Part shown: positions 18,120 to 27,916 of the stretch, one piece after another
How positions within the stretch are numbered: position 1 is the first letter of the stretch
Layout of the letters: each line of letters begins with the position of its first letter
Source: Natronococcus pandeyae
GTDB lineage: Archaea > Halobacteriota > Halobacteria > Halobacteriales > Natrialbaceae
Direction: 5' to 3'
Assembly (NCBI RefSeq): GCF_008122205.1
Contig: NZ_PHNJ01000006.1
Span: 224,394 to 288,393 of the forward strand
Length of the DNA stretch: 64,000 nt
The notes under the pieces: generated by a model
What the model saw: the letters and a program-made list of their open reading frames with translations, nothing else
Databases searched by the model: none
Told to the model about the DNA's origin: nothing
Program-made: the position numbers and the translations under genes

Positions 18120-19084
18120 GCGCCCTCGACGCCGATGTCGGCGTGATCCTCCCACAGTACGGGACCGATATCGAGACGATCCGACGCGTCGCGACCGAGG
18201 CAGAATCGCTCGGCTACGACGCGGTCTGGCTCGAGGATCACCTCCAGTCCTGGATCGGCGATCCGCGCCGGGAGACCGCCGAGTGCTGGACGACTCTCGC
18301 CACGGTCGCCGAGGCGACCGAACGGATCCGCCTCGGCTCGCTCGTCACGAGCCAGTCCTACCGCCACCCGTCGCTGCTCGCGAAGATGGCGACGACGGTC
18401 GATCACGTCAGCGACGGCCGACTCGAGGTCGGCCTGGGCGCGGGCTGGTACGCCGAGGAGTACGACCGCTTCGGCTACGAGTTTCGTGAGCCCCCTGCCG
18501 AGCGAATCCGGCGGCTCCGCGAGACGGTCGAGATTCTGCAGGGACTGTGGACGAACGAGTCCTTCAGCTACGAGGGCGAGGCACTCGACGTCACGCTCGA
18601 GGACGCGTTCTGCGAACCGCAGCCGGTGCAGGATCCCCACCCGCCGATCTGGATCGGCGGCGGCGGCGAGCAGTTCACGCTGCGGTACGCCGCCGAACTG
18701 GCCGACGGCTGGAACTACGGCACCCTCGAGCCCGAGGGGTTCGCCGAGAAGCTCTCGGTGCTGCGCGAGCACTGCGAGAGCGAGGAGCGGTACGACGCGA
18801 TCGAGAAGTCCGCCGAACTGTTCGTCTTCGTCGACGAGACGGACGAGACCGCCGAGCGCAAACGGTCGCAGTTCGCAGAGCAGTACCTGCCCGACGAGCC
18901 GTCCGAACCCCGAGAGTTCTTCCTCTCGGCGTACGTCGAGACGGCCCCGACGGGATCTCCGCAGATGATCCGCGAGCGCCTCGAGGAGTACGAAGACGTC
19001 GGCATCGAGACGTTCATGCTCGCGGTTCCGAACGCGGTCGACGACGACAGCCTCGCGCTGCTACGCGACGGGCTGCTCGAGTAG
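18116..19084 (+). CDS. LLM-class (F420-dependent) oxidoreductase
   Basis: A 322-residue TIM-barrel flavin/F420 oxidoreductase of the luciferase-like family. Visible features are GVILPQYGTDIETI, ESLGYDAVWLEDHL, RIRLGSLVTSQSYRHP, LEVGLGAGWYAEEYD and PPIWIGGGGEQFTLRYAAE. In haloarchaea this family usually binds F420. It begins with a GTG overlapping the thiDN stop codon, so it belongs to the same transcript. Whether it acts in thiamin metabolism is unknown; proximity alone does not prove it. Length is typical. Confidence 0.9.
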   Translation: MSALDADVGVILPQYGTDIETIRRVATEAESLGYDAVWLEDHLQSWIGDPRRETAECWTTLATVAEATERIRLGSLVTSQSYRHPSLLAKMATTVDHVSDGRLEVGLGAGWYAEEYDRFGYEFREPPAERIRRLRETVEILQGLWTNESFSYEGEALDVTLEDAFCEPQPVQDPHPPIWIGGGGEQFTLRYAAELADGWNYGTLEPEGFAEKLSVLREHCESEERYDAIEKSAELFVFVDETDETAERKRSQFAEQYLPDEPSEPREFFLSAYVETAPTGSPQMIRERLEEYEDVGIETFMLAVPNAVDDDSLALLRDGLLE

Positions 19085-19224
19085 CGAGACGGCGAGATGG
19101 GCGGAACTGCGAACGCGTAATAGGCGTCGCCCGTTCCGGTTCTCCGTCTCGCAGTTGCGATCGATTCCTCTCGAACGGAGGGAGACGAGAACACGATGGT
19201 GAGACTGTGGAGCGAGACCGGAAC

Positions 19225-19500
19225 TCAGTCGGTCGAACGGGTTTCGACGGAGACCGTTCCGTCGCTTTCGATCGTCACGTCGTATCCACAGTAAGTGAAA
19301 CTCACGCTGGCGTCGACTTCGTGTGGGGTGTCACTCGCCGATCTCCAGAGTCGATCCAGCGTTTCGGGGTCGACGACACTGTAAAGCGGTGGCCGGAGCT
19401 CCGACGGCTGGCAGTCCTCGCGCTCGGCCACCGCCGAAATCACCTCGAGACTCGGCCGGCCGAATTCTGCACCGTTCTCTATCGGTACTATCTCAGACAT
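19225..19500 (-). CDS. HalOD1 output domain protein
   Basis: A 91-residue protein resembling the halobacterial output domain HalOD1: SLEVISAVAEREDCQPSEL, RPPLYSVVDPETLDRLW and a beta-rich end VSFTYCGYDVTIESDGTVSV. HalOD1 usually occurs alone or at the C-terminus of haloarchaeal response-regulator-like proteins, where its role is not established. It lies just downstream of the HTH_10 regulator on the same strand (93 bases), so they may form one transcription unit. There is no DNA-binding motif. Confidence 0.82.
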   Translation of the reverse strand: MSEIVPIENGAEFGRPSLEVISAVAEREDCQPSELRPPLYSVVDPETLDRLWRSASDTPHEVDASVSFTYCGYDVTIESDGTVSVETRSTD

Positions 19501-19592
19501 CGTCTCTAGTCTCCAGAGAGAGACGGTTCGGTTTACCGTCTCATAATCAGGCGTCTTATATCAGGTGGAATACTACAGGTGGAGAGAGACTA

Positions 19593-20267
19593 CTACAGGT
19601 AGGCCCGCGGATTTTCCACGAAGAGTTCGTCGTACACCTTGTTCGTGATGAGCCGCAGGTGACCCGAAAGCGTCGATCTGGAGATGTCGAGTTCGTCGGC
19701 TACTTCGTCAGCCCCTGCGCCGTCGGGATCGAAGTACCCCATCGCCGCCGCCGTCGTCGCGACCTCTTGCTGTCGGTCCGTCAACTCCAGGCCGAGACGC
19801 GCCTCACACTGCAGATCGGCGTACGTTTCGACGGGGTACAACCGCTTCAGCTGGTACGTAATCCCCGCTCGGTCGCAGTGCTCGGTCAGTCCAGTAAGGA
19901 TCTCCCTGTCGCTGACGTACAGCAGATACGTCCAGACTCCCTCGTAGCTACTGGCGGCGAGAACACAGCCGTCGAGATCCGAGATTACCGGCGAGACCGT
20001 TCGTACGTCCGGATCCGAGGTCACCCGGTAGAGCCCGGTGTCGTCTATCTCGAGGAGTCGATCCCAGTCGGTGATCGAATCGATCTCGTTGCAGGCTGAC
20101 TCGAACGCGCCCGTATCGACGTTCGTGACGGAGTAGAACAGCGTCGGTTCGGTGAGATCCGTCACCGGTTGCGGTTTGATCTCGGCGACGGCTTCCGGGA
20201 GCGACTCGAGTACCGCCCCCAGATGGAGTCTGGGATGGGTGAACGAAACTTCGGCGATATAACTCAT
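19593..20267 (-). CDS. HTH_10 (Bat-type) transcriptional regulator
   Basis: A 224-residue regulator. The C-terminal HTH_10 domain (about residues 165-220) begins LTDRQQEVATTAAAMGYFDP and continues with EVADELDISRSTLSGHLRL and NKVYDELF. This is the bacterio-opsin-activator-like helix-turn-helix. The N-terminal 150 residues are the less conserved sensory/regulatory domain of the family. No ligand is predicted. The start was placed at MSYIAEVSF, where the family begins; eight upstream residues are open but unlikely. A TATA-like AT stretch lies near 20310-20350. Confidence 0.88.
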   Translation of the reverse strand: MSYIAEVSFTHPRLHLGAVLESLPEAVAEIKPQPVTDLTEPTLFYSVTNVDTGAFESACNEIDSITDWDRLLEIDDTGLYRVTSDPDVRTVSPVISDLDGCVLAASSYEGVWTYLLYVSDREILTGLTEHCDRAGITYQLKRLYPVETYADLQCEARLGLELTDRQQEVATTAAAMGYFDPDGAGADEVADELDISRSTLSGHLRLITNKVYDELFVENPRAYL

Positions 20268-20442
20268 TGCGTCGCACCGTCTATTGCACACCTGTTCGAA
20301 TGCGATTTATATAAACCCATTATCAATATTCGTGGAATAGTCGGGGAAGATTAACTGAACGATCGTGCTAGTACGCGTCGGCGAGCGGCTCGAATCCTGC
20401 TGGGACGATCGATTTTTGATGCACCGATCAGAAAGGAAGATT

Positions 20443-20778
20443 ATGGCAGACATCGAGAGTCCGTTCGACGTCGAGATCCGTGTCGGCGAAGTACTCGAGG
20501 CGGAGTCGTTTCCGGAAGCGAACAAGCCGAAGATGACGAAGCTCTGGATCGACCTCGGAGAGGACGACGGCGAGATCCAGTCTGCCGCGCAGCTGGATCA
20601 CCACTACGAACCCGACGAACTCGAGGGCCGGCAGGTGCTGTGTGCGACGAACCTCGGCACGGTCCGAATCGCCGGCTTCAAATCCGAGGCGCTGACCGTC
20701 GGCGTCCCCGACGAGGAAGGGTATCCAGTTCTCGTGGAGCCGGAGGCGGACGTCCCACTCGGCGGACTCCTGTTCTAA
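20443..20778 (+). CDS. tRNA-binding domain protein (CsaA/MetG C-terminal-like)
   Basis: A 111-residue OB-fold protein. The sequence VEIRVGEVLEAESFPEANKP, followed by KLWIDLGEDDGE, ALQL-type QSAAQLDHHY, GRQVLCATNLGTVRIAG and KSEALTVGV, matches the tRNA_bind (PF01588) family. These domains bind tRNA elbows in MetG, Trbp111 and CsaA. It is a free-standing domain. The start MADIESPFDV was chosen because the upstream 26 codons do not match the family. It probably acts in translation or as an RNA chaperone; the partner is unknown. Confidence 0.9.
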   Translation: MADIESPFDVEIRVGEVLEAESFPEANKPKMTKLWIDLGEDDGEIQSAAQLDHHYEPDELEGRQVLCATNLGTVRIAGFKSEALTVGVPDEEGYPVLVEPEADVPLGGLLF

Positions 20779-20855
20779 TCGACGTCGGCGGTATCACGCC
20801 GACGGCAGTCGTTCATGTGGTACAATAAAATACGCTGGCGTGAATCATACCCACT

Positions 20856-22277
20856 ATGGGTGATCCATCGCCGCCGGTCGAGGGTAGCAATATCGAGGGT
20901 GAGTCGCCCCAGATCGAGCCGACGGTCGAAACCGACGAGGCGTCGATCACCGACGAGGCCGAACTCGAGCGAACGCTCGGACTCTCCGGCGGACTCGCGA
21001 TCGGGATCGGAACGATGATCGGTGCCGGTATTTTCGTCTTCCCTGGACTCGCGGCTGGTCGGGCCGGGCCCGCCGCAGCGGCGTCGTTCGCCATCGGGGC
21101 CGTCGTCGCGCTGTTGGTTGCACTGCCGGCCTCCGAACTCGCGACGGCGATGCCCAAAAGCGGCGGCGGCTACTACTTCATTTCGCGCGGACTGGGCACG
21201 CTCGCCGGGGCCGTCGTCGGGCTCTCGCTGTGGTTCGGGCTGGTGTTCGCGACGGCCTTCTATCTCGTCGGCTTCGGCTACTACGCCGTCGACACGCTCG
21301 CCGAACTCGGGCTCGCGGTCGGTGGGGAACTCGTCATCCCGCTGGCGCTGTTGTTCGGTGCGGGCTTTACGGTTCTAAACGTCACGGGTACGGAAAACGC
21401 AGCGAAGCTCCAGAACGGAATCGTCGCGCTGTTGCTGTCGATCCTGGTCGTTTTTCTGGGATACGGCGGCCTCGACGCAGCCGGGCTCGTGGGCGAACCG
21501 ACGGCACCCGAGCAGTTCGCTCCGCTCGGGACGATGCCCATACTGACGACGGCGGCGCTCGTCTTCACCTCCTATCTCGGCTTCGCGCAGGTGGCGACCG
21601 TCGCCGGGGAGATGAAAGATCCTGGGCGGAACCTGCCGCTGGCGATGGTCGGCTCGGTGCTCGTCGTCGGCGTTCTCTACGTGGCGACGATCTTTATCGC
21701 CACGAGCGCGTTCGGGAGCGAACAGCTCTCGCAGTTCGGCGAGACGGCGATGGTCGAAGTGGGTCGCCACTACCTCGGCGCCGTCGGCGCGTTCGCGATC
21801 GTCTTCGGGGGGTTGCTCGCGACGATGTCGAGCGCCAACGCGTCGGTGCTCAGCACGTCTCGAGCCATCTATGCCGTCTCGAAGGACGCCCTGTTACCGC
21901 GGGGAGCGAGCCGCATCAACCTCCGGTACGGCACGCCACACGTCGCGCTGGGGCTGGCCGGCGGACCGATCCTCGTCCTGACTGCGACCGGTCGCGTGGA
22001 GCTCCTCGCCGAGGTCGCCTCGTTCCTGCATCTCATCATGTACGGGCTGATCTGCGTGGCGCTGATCGCACTGCGGCGAAACGAACCGGAGTGGTACGAC
22101 CCCGATTTCCGGGTGCCCGGCTACCCCGTCGTTCCGGCGCTCGGTGCGATCGCCAGCTTCGCGCTGATCGGGTTCATGCAGCCTGCCTCGCAGTTCGTCG
22201 GCATCGGGATCATGATCGCGACCGCCGGCTGGTACCTCTACTACGCTCGCGACGTCAACCTGAAAGGTGCACTATGA
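20856..22277 (+). CDS. APC-superfamily amino acid permease
   Basis: A 473-residue membrane transporter with about 12 hydrophobic segments. The first is [20 protein letters not shown], the conserved APC helix-1 break that binds substrate. An acidic 40-residue cytoplasmic N-terminus precedes it. Other markers are [20 protein letters not shown] and [20 protein letters not shown]. The ATG of the downstream usp gene overlaps its stop, so translation is coupled. In haloarchaea, permeases are often paired or fused with UspA domains that may regulate uptake. The substrate is not predictable. Confidence 0.92.
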   Translation: MGDPSPPVEGSNIEGESPQIEPTVETDEASITDEAELERTLGLSGGLAIGIGTMIGAGIFVFPGLAAGRAGPAAAASFAIGAVVALLVALPASELATAMPKSGGGYYFISRGLGTLAGAVVGLSLWFGLVFATAFYLVGFGYYAVDTLAELGLAVGGELVIPLALLFGAGFTVLNVTGTENAAKLQNGIVALLLSILVVFLGYGGLDAAGLVGEPTAPEQFAPLGTMPILTTAALVFTSYLGFAQVATVAGEMKDPGRNLPLAMVGSVLVVGVLYVATIFIATSAFGSEQLSQFGETAMVEVGRHYLGAVGAFAIVFGGLLATMSSANASVLSTSRAIYAVSKDALLPRGASRINLRYGTPHVALGLAGGPILVLTATGRVELLAEVASFLHLIMYGLICVALIALRRNEPEWYDPDFRVPGYPVVPALGAIASFALIGFMQPASQFVGIGIMIATAGWYLYYARDVNLKGAL

Positions 22278-23014
22278 CACGCATACTCGTTCCGCTGGCG
22301 ATACTGAAGGGCGAATCGGTCTCGGCCGGGCTGACGACGCTGCTCGAGCCGATGAACGTCACCGTGCTGGGCTATCACGTGTTGCCCGAGCAGACGCCGC
22401 CCGACCAGGCACGGCTGCAGTACGAGGAGCGTGCGACCGACGCGCTCGAGGATCTCGCGACGGAGTTCGGGGCAGCGGACGGGACCGCCGACTACCGCCT
22501 CGTCTTTACGCACGACCGAAAGCAGACGTTCGATCGAGTCGCTGCGGAGACGAAGTCGGACGTCTACGCCATCCCGGGCGCGACCGGTCCGATCGATCGG
22601 CTCCTCGTGGCGCTGACGGGCGACGTCGCCGTCCAGCGAATCGTCTCGTTCGTGGGGGAACTGGTCGGCGAGCGCGACATCGGCGTCACGCTCTTTCTCG
22701 CGACCGACGACGGACCCGGTGGCCGAGAACTGCTCGAGACGGCCGCCGTCCCCCTCGCAAACCGCGGTATCGACGTGCAAACCGAGCTCGCGGTCGGCGA
22801 ACCGCCGCTCGAGGCGCTCGCCGACGCGGCGGTCGACCACGACGCGATCGTCATGGGTGAGCGAGCGCCGTCGCTCCGGACGCTTGTCTTCGGCGAGGAC
22901 GCCGAACGCGTCGCCGCCGAATCGGTCGGACCGGTGCTCGTCGTCCGGAACGTCGAAGAAAGCGACGAGAGCAACAAACGCGCCGATCGAGCGGCGGCCA
23001 TGAAGGATTCGTAA
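22274..23014 (+). CDS. UspA-type universal stress protein (permease partner)
   Basis: A 246-residue protein with two half-domains. The N-terminal half begins [20 protein letters not shown] and includes [20 protein letters not shown]. The C-terminal half ends in the UspA ATP-loop-like [20 protein letters not shown] and [17 protein letters not shown]. The ATGA overlap with the permease gene argues for coupled expression and possibly direct regulation. A longer in-frame upstream extension reads through the permease gene in another frame and is rejected. It is a paralogue of the minus-strand gene at 23990. Confidence 0.88.
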   Translation: MTRILVPLAILKGESVSAGLTTLLEPMNVTVLGYHVLPEQTPPDQARLQYEERATDALEDLATEFGAADGTADYRLVFTHDRKQTFDRVAAETKSDVYAIPGATGPIDRLLVALTGDVAVQRIVSFVGELVGERDIGVTLFLATDDGPGGRELLETAAVPLANRGIDVQTELAVGEPPLEALADAAVDHDAIVMGERAPSLRTLVFGEDAERVAAESVGPVLVVRNVEESDESNKRADRAAAMKDS

Positions 23015-23116
23015 TCGGAACCGTCCCCGCTGTTCACACGGCTCTCGCCGTGGTTCGTTCTCGGTGGTACGGCGTATCAGTGCGAGCCTATGTGCTCTCG
23101 GCAGCGTTCTCTATCC

Positions 23117-23953
23117 ATGGATCAAAAATTCGTTCTGTTCGAGGAGCTGGACGGTCGTCGAGCCGGGAAACTCGTCGGCATCACCGCTCTCGCGGTCGCA
23201 CTCGTACTCGTCCTTCTGGTCGGCGTGCTCTTCGTGGGAGCGACGGCGGTGGCGTACAACTCGCACGCGAGCGAGTACCAGTACGACGCCAGCGTCACGA
23301 CGGATCGGGCCGTCGACGAACTGATGGTCACCCTGCCGGTTCCCGCCGACGAGGAGGGTGCGGTCGTCGGTGAGTTTTCCGTCGACACCTACGGTGCGTC
23401 CGTCGGATCGTGGGAGGCTGACGTGGCCGAAACCGAGCACGGGCCGATGCTCGAGGTCCACCTCTCGAACGTGTCGCTCGAAGAACGCACGGTCCATCGA
23501 CAGCCCGACGACGGAGTTCCGGCCGGGCCGGGCAACGTCGAGGACGACGATACCGATCTCCCGGAGATACCCTCGGGGACGATACACCTGCGTACCGTCG
23601 TCGAGTCGGACGATCCCATCGAAACCCGATCGCCCCTCGGCAGCGAGCCGGTCGTTTCGCCCGCCTACAACGTGACGGAGGTCCCCAACACGGGTCACGC
23701 CGGCTGGGCCGACCGGGCAGAGAGCTACACGTTCGACAGCCGCGTCATGATCGATGGAACAGGTGCCGAGAACGCGTCGATCGACCTCTTCGTCGACCAC
23801 GCCGGCCAGAACAGCTGGTGGTCCGGCGGGTGGAGCGGGAACTACTACGACGGCCGCGTTTCGGCGGTCGACCGTTCCGTCGACGAGGAGTGGCAGTCCG
23901 TCTCGGGCGAGTTCCACTCGGGGAAGGGAAGTTATCCGTGGATCTTTCGGTAG
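23117..23953 (+). CDS. Membrane-anchored extracytoplasmic protein of unknown function
   Basis: A 278-residue protein. A hydrophobic segment near the N-terminus (about residues 21-43, ITALAVALVLVLLVGVLFVG) acts as a signal anchor, with the rest outside. The exported part is acidic and beta-rich. It contains a Trp/Gly-rich stretch near the C-terminus (NSWWSGGWSGNYYDG) and ends SYPWIFR. No enzyme motif is seen. It sits between two related usp genes. The start at MDQKFVLFEELD was chosen over an upstream in-frame ATG, as it directly precedes the anchor. Confidence 0.72.
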   Translation: MDQKFVLFEELDGRRAGKLVGITALAVALVLVLLVGVLFVGATAVAYNSHASEYQYDASVTTDRAVDELMVTLPVPADEEGAVVGEFSVDTYGASVGSWEADVAETEHGPMLEVHLSNVSLEERTVHRQPDDGVPAGPGNVEDDDTDLPEIPSGTIHLRTVVESDDPIETRSPLGSEPVVSPAYNVTEVPNTGHAGWADRAESYTFDSRVMIDGTGAENASIDLFVDHAGQNSWWSGGWSGNYYDGRVSAVDRSVDEEWQSVSGEFHSGKGSYPWIFR

Positions 23954-23989
23954 GCGCTTCCGTCGGGGCACACGCCGCCTCGAGACGGA

Positions 23990-24799
23990 TCAGGGGGAGT
24001 CGTTGATCACGTCGACGTCGTCCGTCTCCACGGTCTCGCTGCCGGTCGCGTCTCCGTTGTCCCCCTCGTCCGCCTCGAGATACTCTCCGCGAATCACCAG
24101 CACCGGATCGACCGTCCCTCTGGCCAGCGTCTTCGCCCGGTCGCGGAAGATGAACCGGCGAATCGACGGTCGACTCTCGCCGACGACGAGCAGGTCCTGA
24201 TCGCTCGCGGCGTCGAGAATCTCCCGGGTCGGTGAGCCGTCGACGACGAGCGAGGTGTCGATCCGGTCGCGGCCGACGCCGGTGTCGGCCAGCTCGTCGA
24301 CGGCAGTGTCGAGGAGTTCGGTACCGCGCTCTCGCTCGTCCTCGTCGGGGACGACGTGGAAGAACGTCACCTCGAGATCCGTGTCGATGAGCAGTCCCCC
24401 GAGGAAACGGGCGATGTACTCGAGATTGACGTCGCCGCGGATCGCGACGAGAACGCTCTCGAGAACCGGTGCAGGGTTGAGCAGCAAGACCGCGTCGCAC
24501 GACGTTTCGACCGCGACGCGTTCGAACGTCTTCAGCCGGTCGTGCGTGAAGACGAGCCGCGACGAGACGTCGAGGCAGCCGGCGTCTTCGAACACCTCGT
24601 GCAGTTCGTCGAGTTCGGCGCGGGCGCGCGTCCCGTACTGGTCGCGCGCCTGGTCCGGCGGCGTCTGTTCGGGGAGTTCGTGGTAGCCCAGCAGGACGAC
24701 CGGAACCGACGCGAACGCGTCGATAACCGTCCGCGGGACGCTCTCGCCGCCGAGGACGTCGATCGGAACGAGCACGCGGTAGTCGCGAGGAGCAGCCAT
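23990..24799 (-). CDS. UspA-type universal stress protein (paralogue)
   Basis: A 269-residue two-domain protein. It begins MAAPRDYRVLVPIDVLGGES and contains [20 protein letters not shown], almost identical in layout to the permease-linked protein at 22274. The C-terminal domain ends DLLVVGESRPSIRRFIFRDR and VDPVLVIRGEYLEAD with an acidic tail. Two adjacent ATGs exist; I use the second because the conserved start begins immediately after it. The gene is divergent from mutS. The two Usp proteins flank an exported protein, which suggests a local duplication. Confidence 0.85.
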   Translation of the reverse strand: MAAPRDYRVLVPIDVLGGESVPRTVIDAFASVPVVLLGYHELPEQTPPDQARDQYGTRARAELDELHEVFEDAGCLDVSSRLVFTHDRLKTFERVAVETSCDAVLLLNPAPVLESVLVAIRGDVNLEYIARFLGGLLIDTDLEVTFFHVVPDEDERERGTELLDTAVDELADTGVGRDRIDTSLVVDGSPTREILDAASDQDLLVVGESRPSIRRFIFRDRAKTLARGTVDPVLVIRGEYLEADEGDNGDATGSETVETDDVDVINDSP

Positions 24800-24942
24800 G
24801 ATGGGGGTAAACAACATACGACAGCGAGCGTAATAGTCCTCCGTAGCAACGTCGATGACTGTCATCACGGACAACCACATCGGATGATCACTTTCACCGC
24901 GGATCCCGCAGGGTTTTTGTCGTGGCCCGCCAGTCACCGCGT

Positions 24943-27741
24943 ATGACCGAGGCGACGGGCATCGTCGGCGAATTCTTCTCGCTCAAAGAGGGCACCGACG
25001 CCGACTTGCTGGCGATGCAGTGTGGCGACTTCTACGAATTCTTCGGCGAGGACGCCGAACTCGTCAGCGAGGAACTCGATCTCAAAGTCTCCCAGAAATC
25101 CTCGCACGGCTCCTCGTACCCGATGGCCGGCGTGCCGCTCGACGATCTGACGCCGTATCTGAAGGCGCTGGTCGAACGCGGCTACCGCGTGGCCGTCGCC
25201 GATCAGTACGAGACCGACTCCGGACACGCACGCGAGGTCGTCAGAGTCGTCACGCCTGGCACCCTGCTCGAGACGAGCGACGCCGACGCCCAGTACCTGG
25301 CCGCGATCGTGGCCGACTCGAGCGCCGGGTCGGCGGACGACCCTGCGTACGGACTCGCCTTCGCCGACGTGACGACCGGCCGGTTCCTCGTCGCGGAGGC
25401 CGGCGACGCCGACGAAACGCTGACGGAACTCTACCGGTTCGACCCCGTCGAGGTGCTTCCGGGCCCCGACGTTCGGACCGACGACGACCTGCTGAATCTG
25501 GTCCGCGAGCGCGTCGACGCGACGCTGACGCTCCACGACACGGAGGCGTTCGCCCCGAAGCGGGCGACCCACGCCGTCCGCGATCAGTTCGGCGGAGAGA
25601 CCGTCGAGCGGCTGGCGGTCGACGAACCGGCGGTCGCCGCCGCGGGCGCGGTGCTCGACTACGTCGAGGAGACCGGCGCCGGCGTGCTGGCCTCGATGAC
25701 GCGCATCCAGGCCCACCGCGGCGACGACCACGTCACGCTCGACGCGACCACCCAGCGCAACCTCGAGCTCACCGAGACGATGCAGGGCGAGCGCGAGGGA
25801 TCGCTGTTCGCGACGATCGACCACACCGCGACGAGCGCCGGCGGCCGCCTGCTGAAGGAGTGGCTCCAGCGTCCCCGTCGGTCGCTCGAGGTCCTCGAGC
25901 GCCGCCAGGAGAGCGTCGCGGCGCTGTCGACGGCCGCGCTCGCTCGCGACGAGATCCAGGACACCCTCGGCGACGCCTACGACCTGGCGCGGCTGGCCTC
26001 GAAGGCGAGCCACGGCAGCGCCGACGCGCGGGATCTGCTGGCCGTCCAGGAGACGCTGGGCGTGTTGCCCGCGGTGGCCGACGCCGTCGCCTCGAACCCG
26101 GAGCTGGCCGACTCGCCGCTCTCGGGGATCGTCGATCGACCGGATCGAGACGCCGCCCGCGAGTTGCGCGAGACGCTCGAGGAGGCCATCGCCGAGGAGC
26201 CGCCGTCGACGGTGACACAGGGCGAACTCCTCCAGTACGGCTACGACGACGAACTCGACGAGGTGATCGAGCGCCACGACGAAATCAAGGGGTGGCTCGA
26301 CACGCTCGCCGAGCGCGAGAAGCGCCAGTACGGCCTCTCACACGTGACTGTCGACCGGAACAAGACCGACGGCTACTACATCCAGGTGGGCAAGTCCGCG
26401 GCCGACGGCGTCCCGGACCACTACGAGCAGATCAAGACGCTGAAGAACTCGAAGCGGTTCACGACCGACGAACTCGAGGAGAAAGAACGCGAGATCCTGC
26501 GCTTAGAGGAGCGACGCGGCGACCTCGAGTACGATCTGTTCGAGGAGCTTCGGGAGGAGGTAGCGACGCGGGCCGAACTGTTGCAGGACGTCGGCCGGAC
26601 GCTTGCGACCGTCGACGCGCTCGCGAGCCTGGCGACCCACGCGGCGGAGAACCGGTGGGTCAAACCCGACCTGCAGCGGGGCGACCGACTCGATATCGAC
26701 CAGGGTCGTCACCCGGTCGTCGAGCAGACGACGGAGTTCGTCCCGAACGACGTGCGACTGGGGCCGGCGGCTGGCGCCGCCGGCCAAGAACGCGCCAGTG
26801 GGCGCGCAGACGAAGACCGGGGCTTCCTCGTCGTCACCGGCCCCAACATGTCCGGGAAGTCGACGTACATGCGCCAGGTCGCCGGGATCGTCCTGTTAGC
26901 CCAGATCGGGAGCTTCGTTCCGGCGAAGGAGGCCGAGATCGGGCTGGTCGACGGCATCTTTACTCGAGTGGGAGCGCTCGACGAACTCGCACAGGGTCGC
27001 TCGACGTTCATGGTCGAGATGAGCGAACTCTCGAACATCCTGCATACGGCCACCGAGGAGTCGCTCGTGATCCTCGACGAAGTCGGTCGCGGGACCGCGA
27101 CGTACGACGGCATCTCCATCGCCTGGGCCGCCACGGAGTACCTCCACAACGAGGTCAAGGCGAAGACGCTGTTCGCGACTCACTACCACGAACTGACGGG
27201 GCTCGCCGAGCGGCTCCCCCGCGTCGCCAACGTCCACGTCGCGGCCGACGAGCGCGACGGCGACGTCACCTTCCTTCGAACGGTTCGAGACGGCCCGACC
27301 GACCGCAGCTACGGGATCCACGTCGCCGACCTTGCCGGCGTCCCCGACCCCGTCGTCGACCGAGCGCAGGACGTCCTCGAGCGCCTGCGGGAGGAGAAGG
27401 CCATCGAGGCCAAAGGCGGGGGCTCGAGCGAGCCCGTCCAGACGGTGTTCGACGTCTCGAGCGGGCAGTTCCGGGGGCCAGCAAATGCGGATGGGGGTGA
27501 GCGAACCAACGGTGAGCGCGAGCGAAGCGAGCGCGATCCACATCGGAACGCATCGCGTTCCGAGGGCGGTTCGCGATCCTCGTCGGAGGGGACCTCTGAC
27601 GGAGGCGACCCCAACGAGACACTCGATCCCGATGCGAAGCGCGTGCTCGAGGACCTCGAGGATATCGACGTGAACGAGACGGCGCCGGTCGAGTTGCTCT
27701 CGAAGGTCCAGGAGTGGAAACGGACGCTCGAGGAGAACTGA
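24943..27741 (+). CDS. mutS: DNA mismatch repair protein MutS
   Basis: A 932-residue mismatch-recognition ATPase. The N-terminal mismatch-binding motif is DFYEFF (Phe30-x-Glu32). The Walker A loop GPNMSGKSTYMRQ lies near residue 633, Walker B ILDEVGRGTATYDG near 710, and the dimer/ATP region LFATHYHELTGL follows. Near residue 845 there is an odd low-complexity insert (GERTNGERERSERDPHRNAS) encoded by repetitive palindromic DNA, before the C-terminal helix ending in EWKRTLEEN. MutL is encoded 3.4 kb downstream on the same strand. Start MTEATGIV was chosen over a GTG seven codons upstream. Confidence 0.96.
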   Translation: MTEATGIVGEFFSLKEGTDADLLAMQCGDFYEFFGEDAELVSEELDLKVSQKSSHGSSYPMAGVPLDDLTPYLKALVERGYRVAVADQYETDSGHAREVVRVVTPGTLLETSDADAQYLAAIVADSSAGSADDPAYGLAFADVTTGRFLVAEAGDADETLTELYRFDPVEVLPGPDVRTDDDLLNLVRERVDATLTLHDTEAFAPKRATHAVRDQFGGETVERLAVDEPAVAAAGAVLDYVEETGAGVLASMTRIQAHRGDDHVTLDATTQRNLELTETMQGEREGSLFATIDHTATSAGGRLLKEWLQRPRRSLEVLERRQESVAALSTAALARDEIQDTLGDAYDLARLASKASHGSADARDLLAVQETLGVLPAVADAVASNPELADSPLSGIVDRPDRDAARELRETLEEAIAEEPPSTVTQGELLQYGYDDELDEVIERHDEIKGWLDTLAEREKRQYGLSHVTVDRNKTDGYYIQVGKSAADGVPDHYEQIKTLKNSKRFTTDELEEKEREILRLEERRGDLEYDLFEELREEVATRAELLQDVGRTLATVDALASLATHAAENRWVKPDLQRGDRLDIDQGRHPVVEQTTEFVPNDVRLGPAAGAAGQERASGRADEDRGFLVVTGPNMSGKSTYMRQVAGIVLLAQIGSFVPAKEAEIGLVDGIFTRVGALDELAQGRSTFMVEMSELSNILHTATEESLVILDEVGRGTATYDGISIAWAATEYLHNEVKAKTLFATHYHELTGLAERLPRVANVHVAADERDGDVTFLRTVRDGPTDRSYGIHVADLAGVPDPVVDRAQDVLERLREEKAIEAKGGGSSEPVQTVFDVSSGQFRGPANADGGERTNGERERSERDPHRNASRSEGGSRSSSEGTSDGGDPNETLDPDAKRVLEDLEDIDVNETAPVELLSKVQEWKRTLEEN

Positions 27742-27763
27742 TACGGTCCGCTGGAAGCCGTTG

Positions 27764-27798
27764 CCGGGGCAACCGCAGACGTATCGCGGTTGCCCCGG
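27764..27798 (+). terminator. Strong hairpin after mutS
   Basis: The 13-base arm CCGGGGCAACCGC and its exact reverse complement GCGGTTGCCCCGG are separated by a 9-base loop. It lies 22 bases after the mutS stop. No T-run follows, so termination is not certain; it may instead stabilise the mRNA 3' end. Confidence 0.5.
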
Positions 27799-27916
27799 TA
27801 AATCGTTACGACAGGCCGTATGAGCCGCCGTCGAGGCGGGCTGTCGATTAGGGGTCCCGGACGGTTCGATCGACGGATGGCGGTAGGATTATTCCACTGT
27901 CGGGTGACGAGACAGT

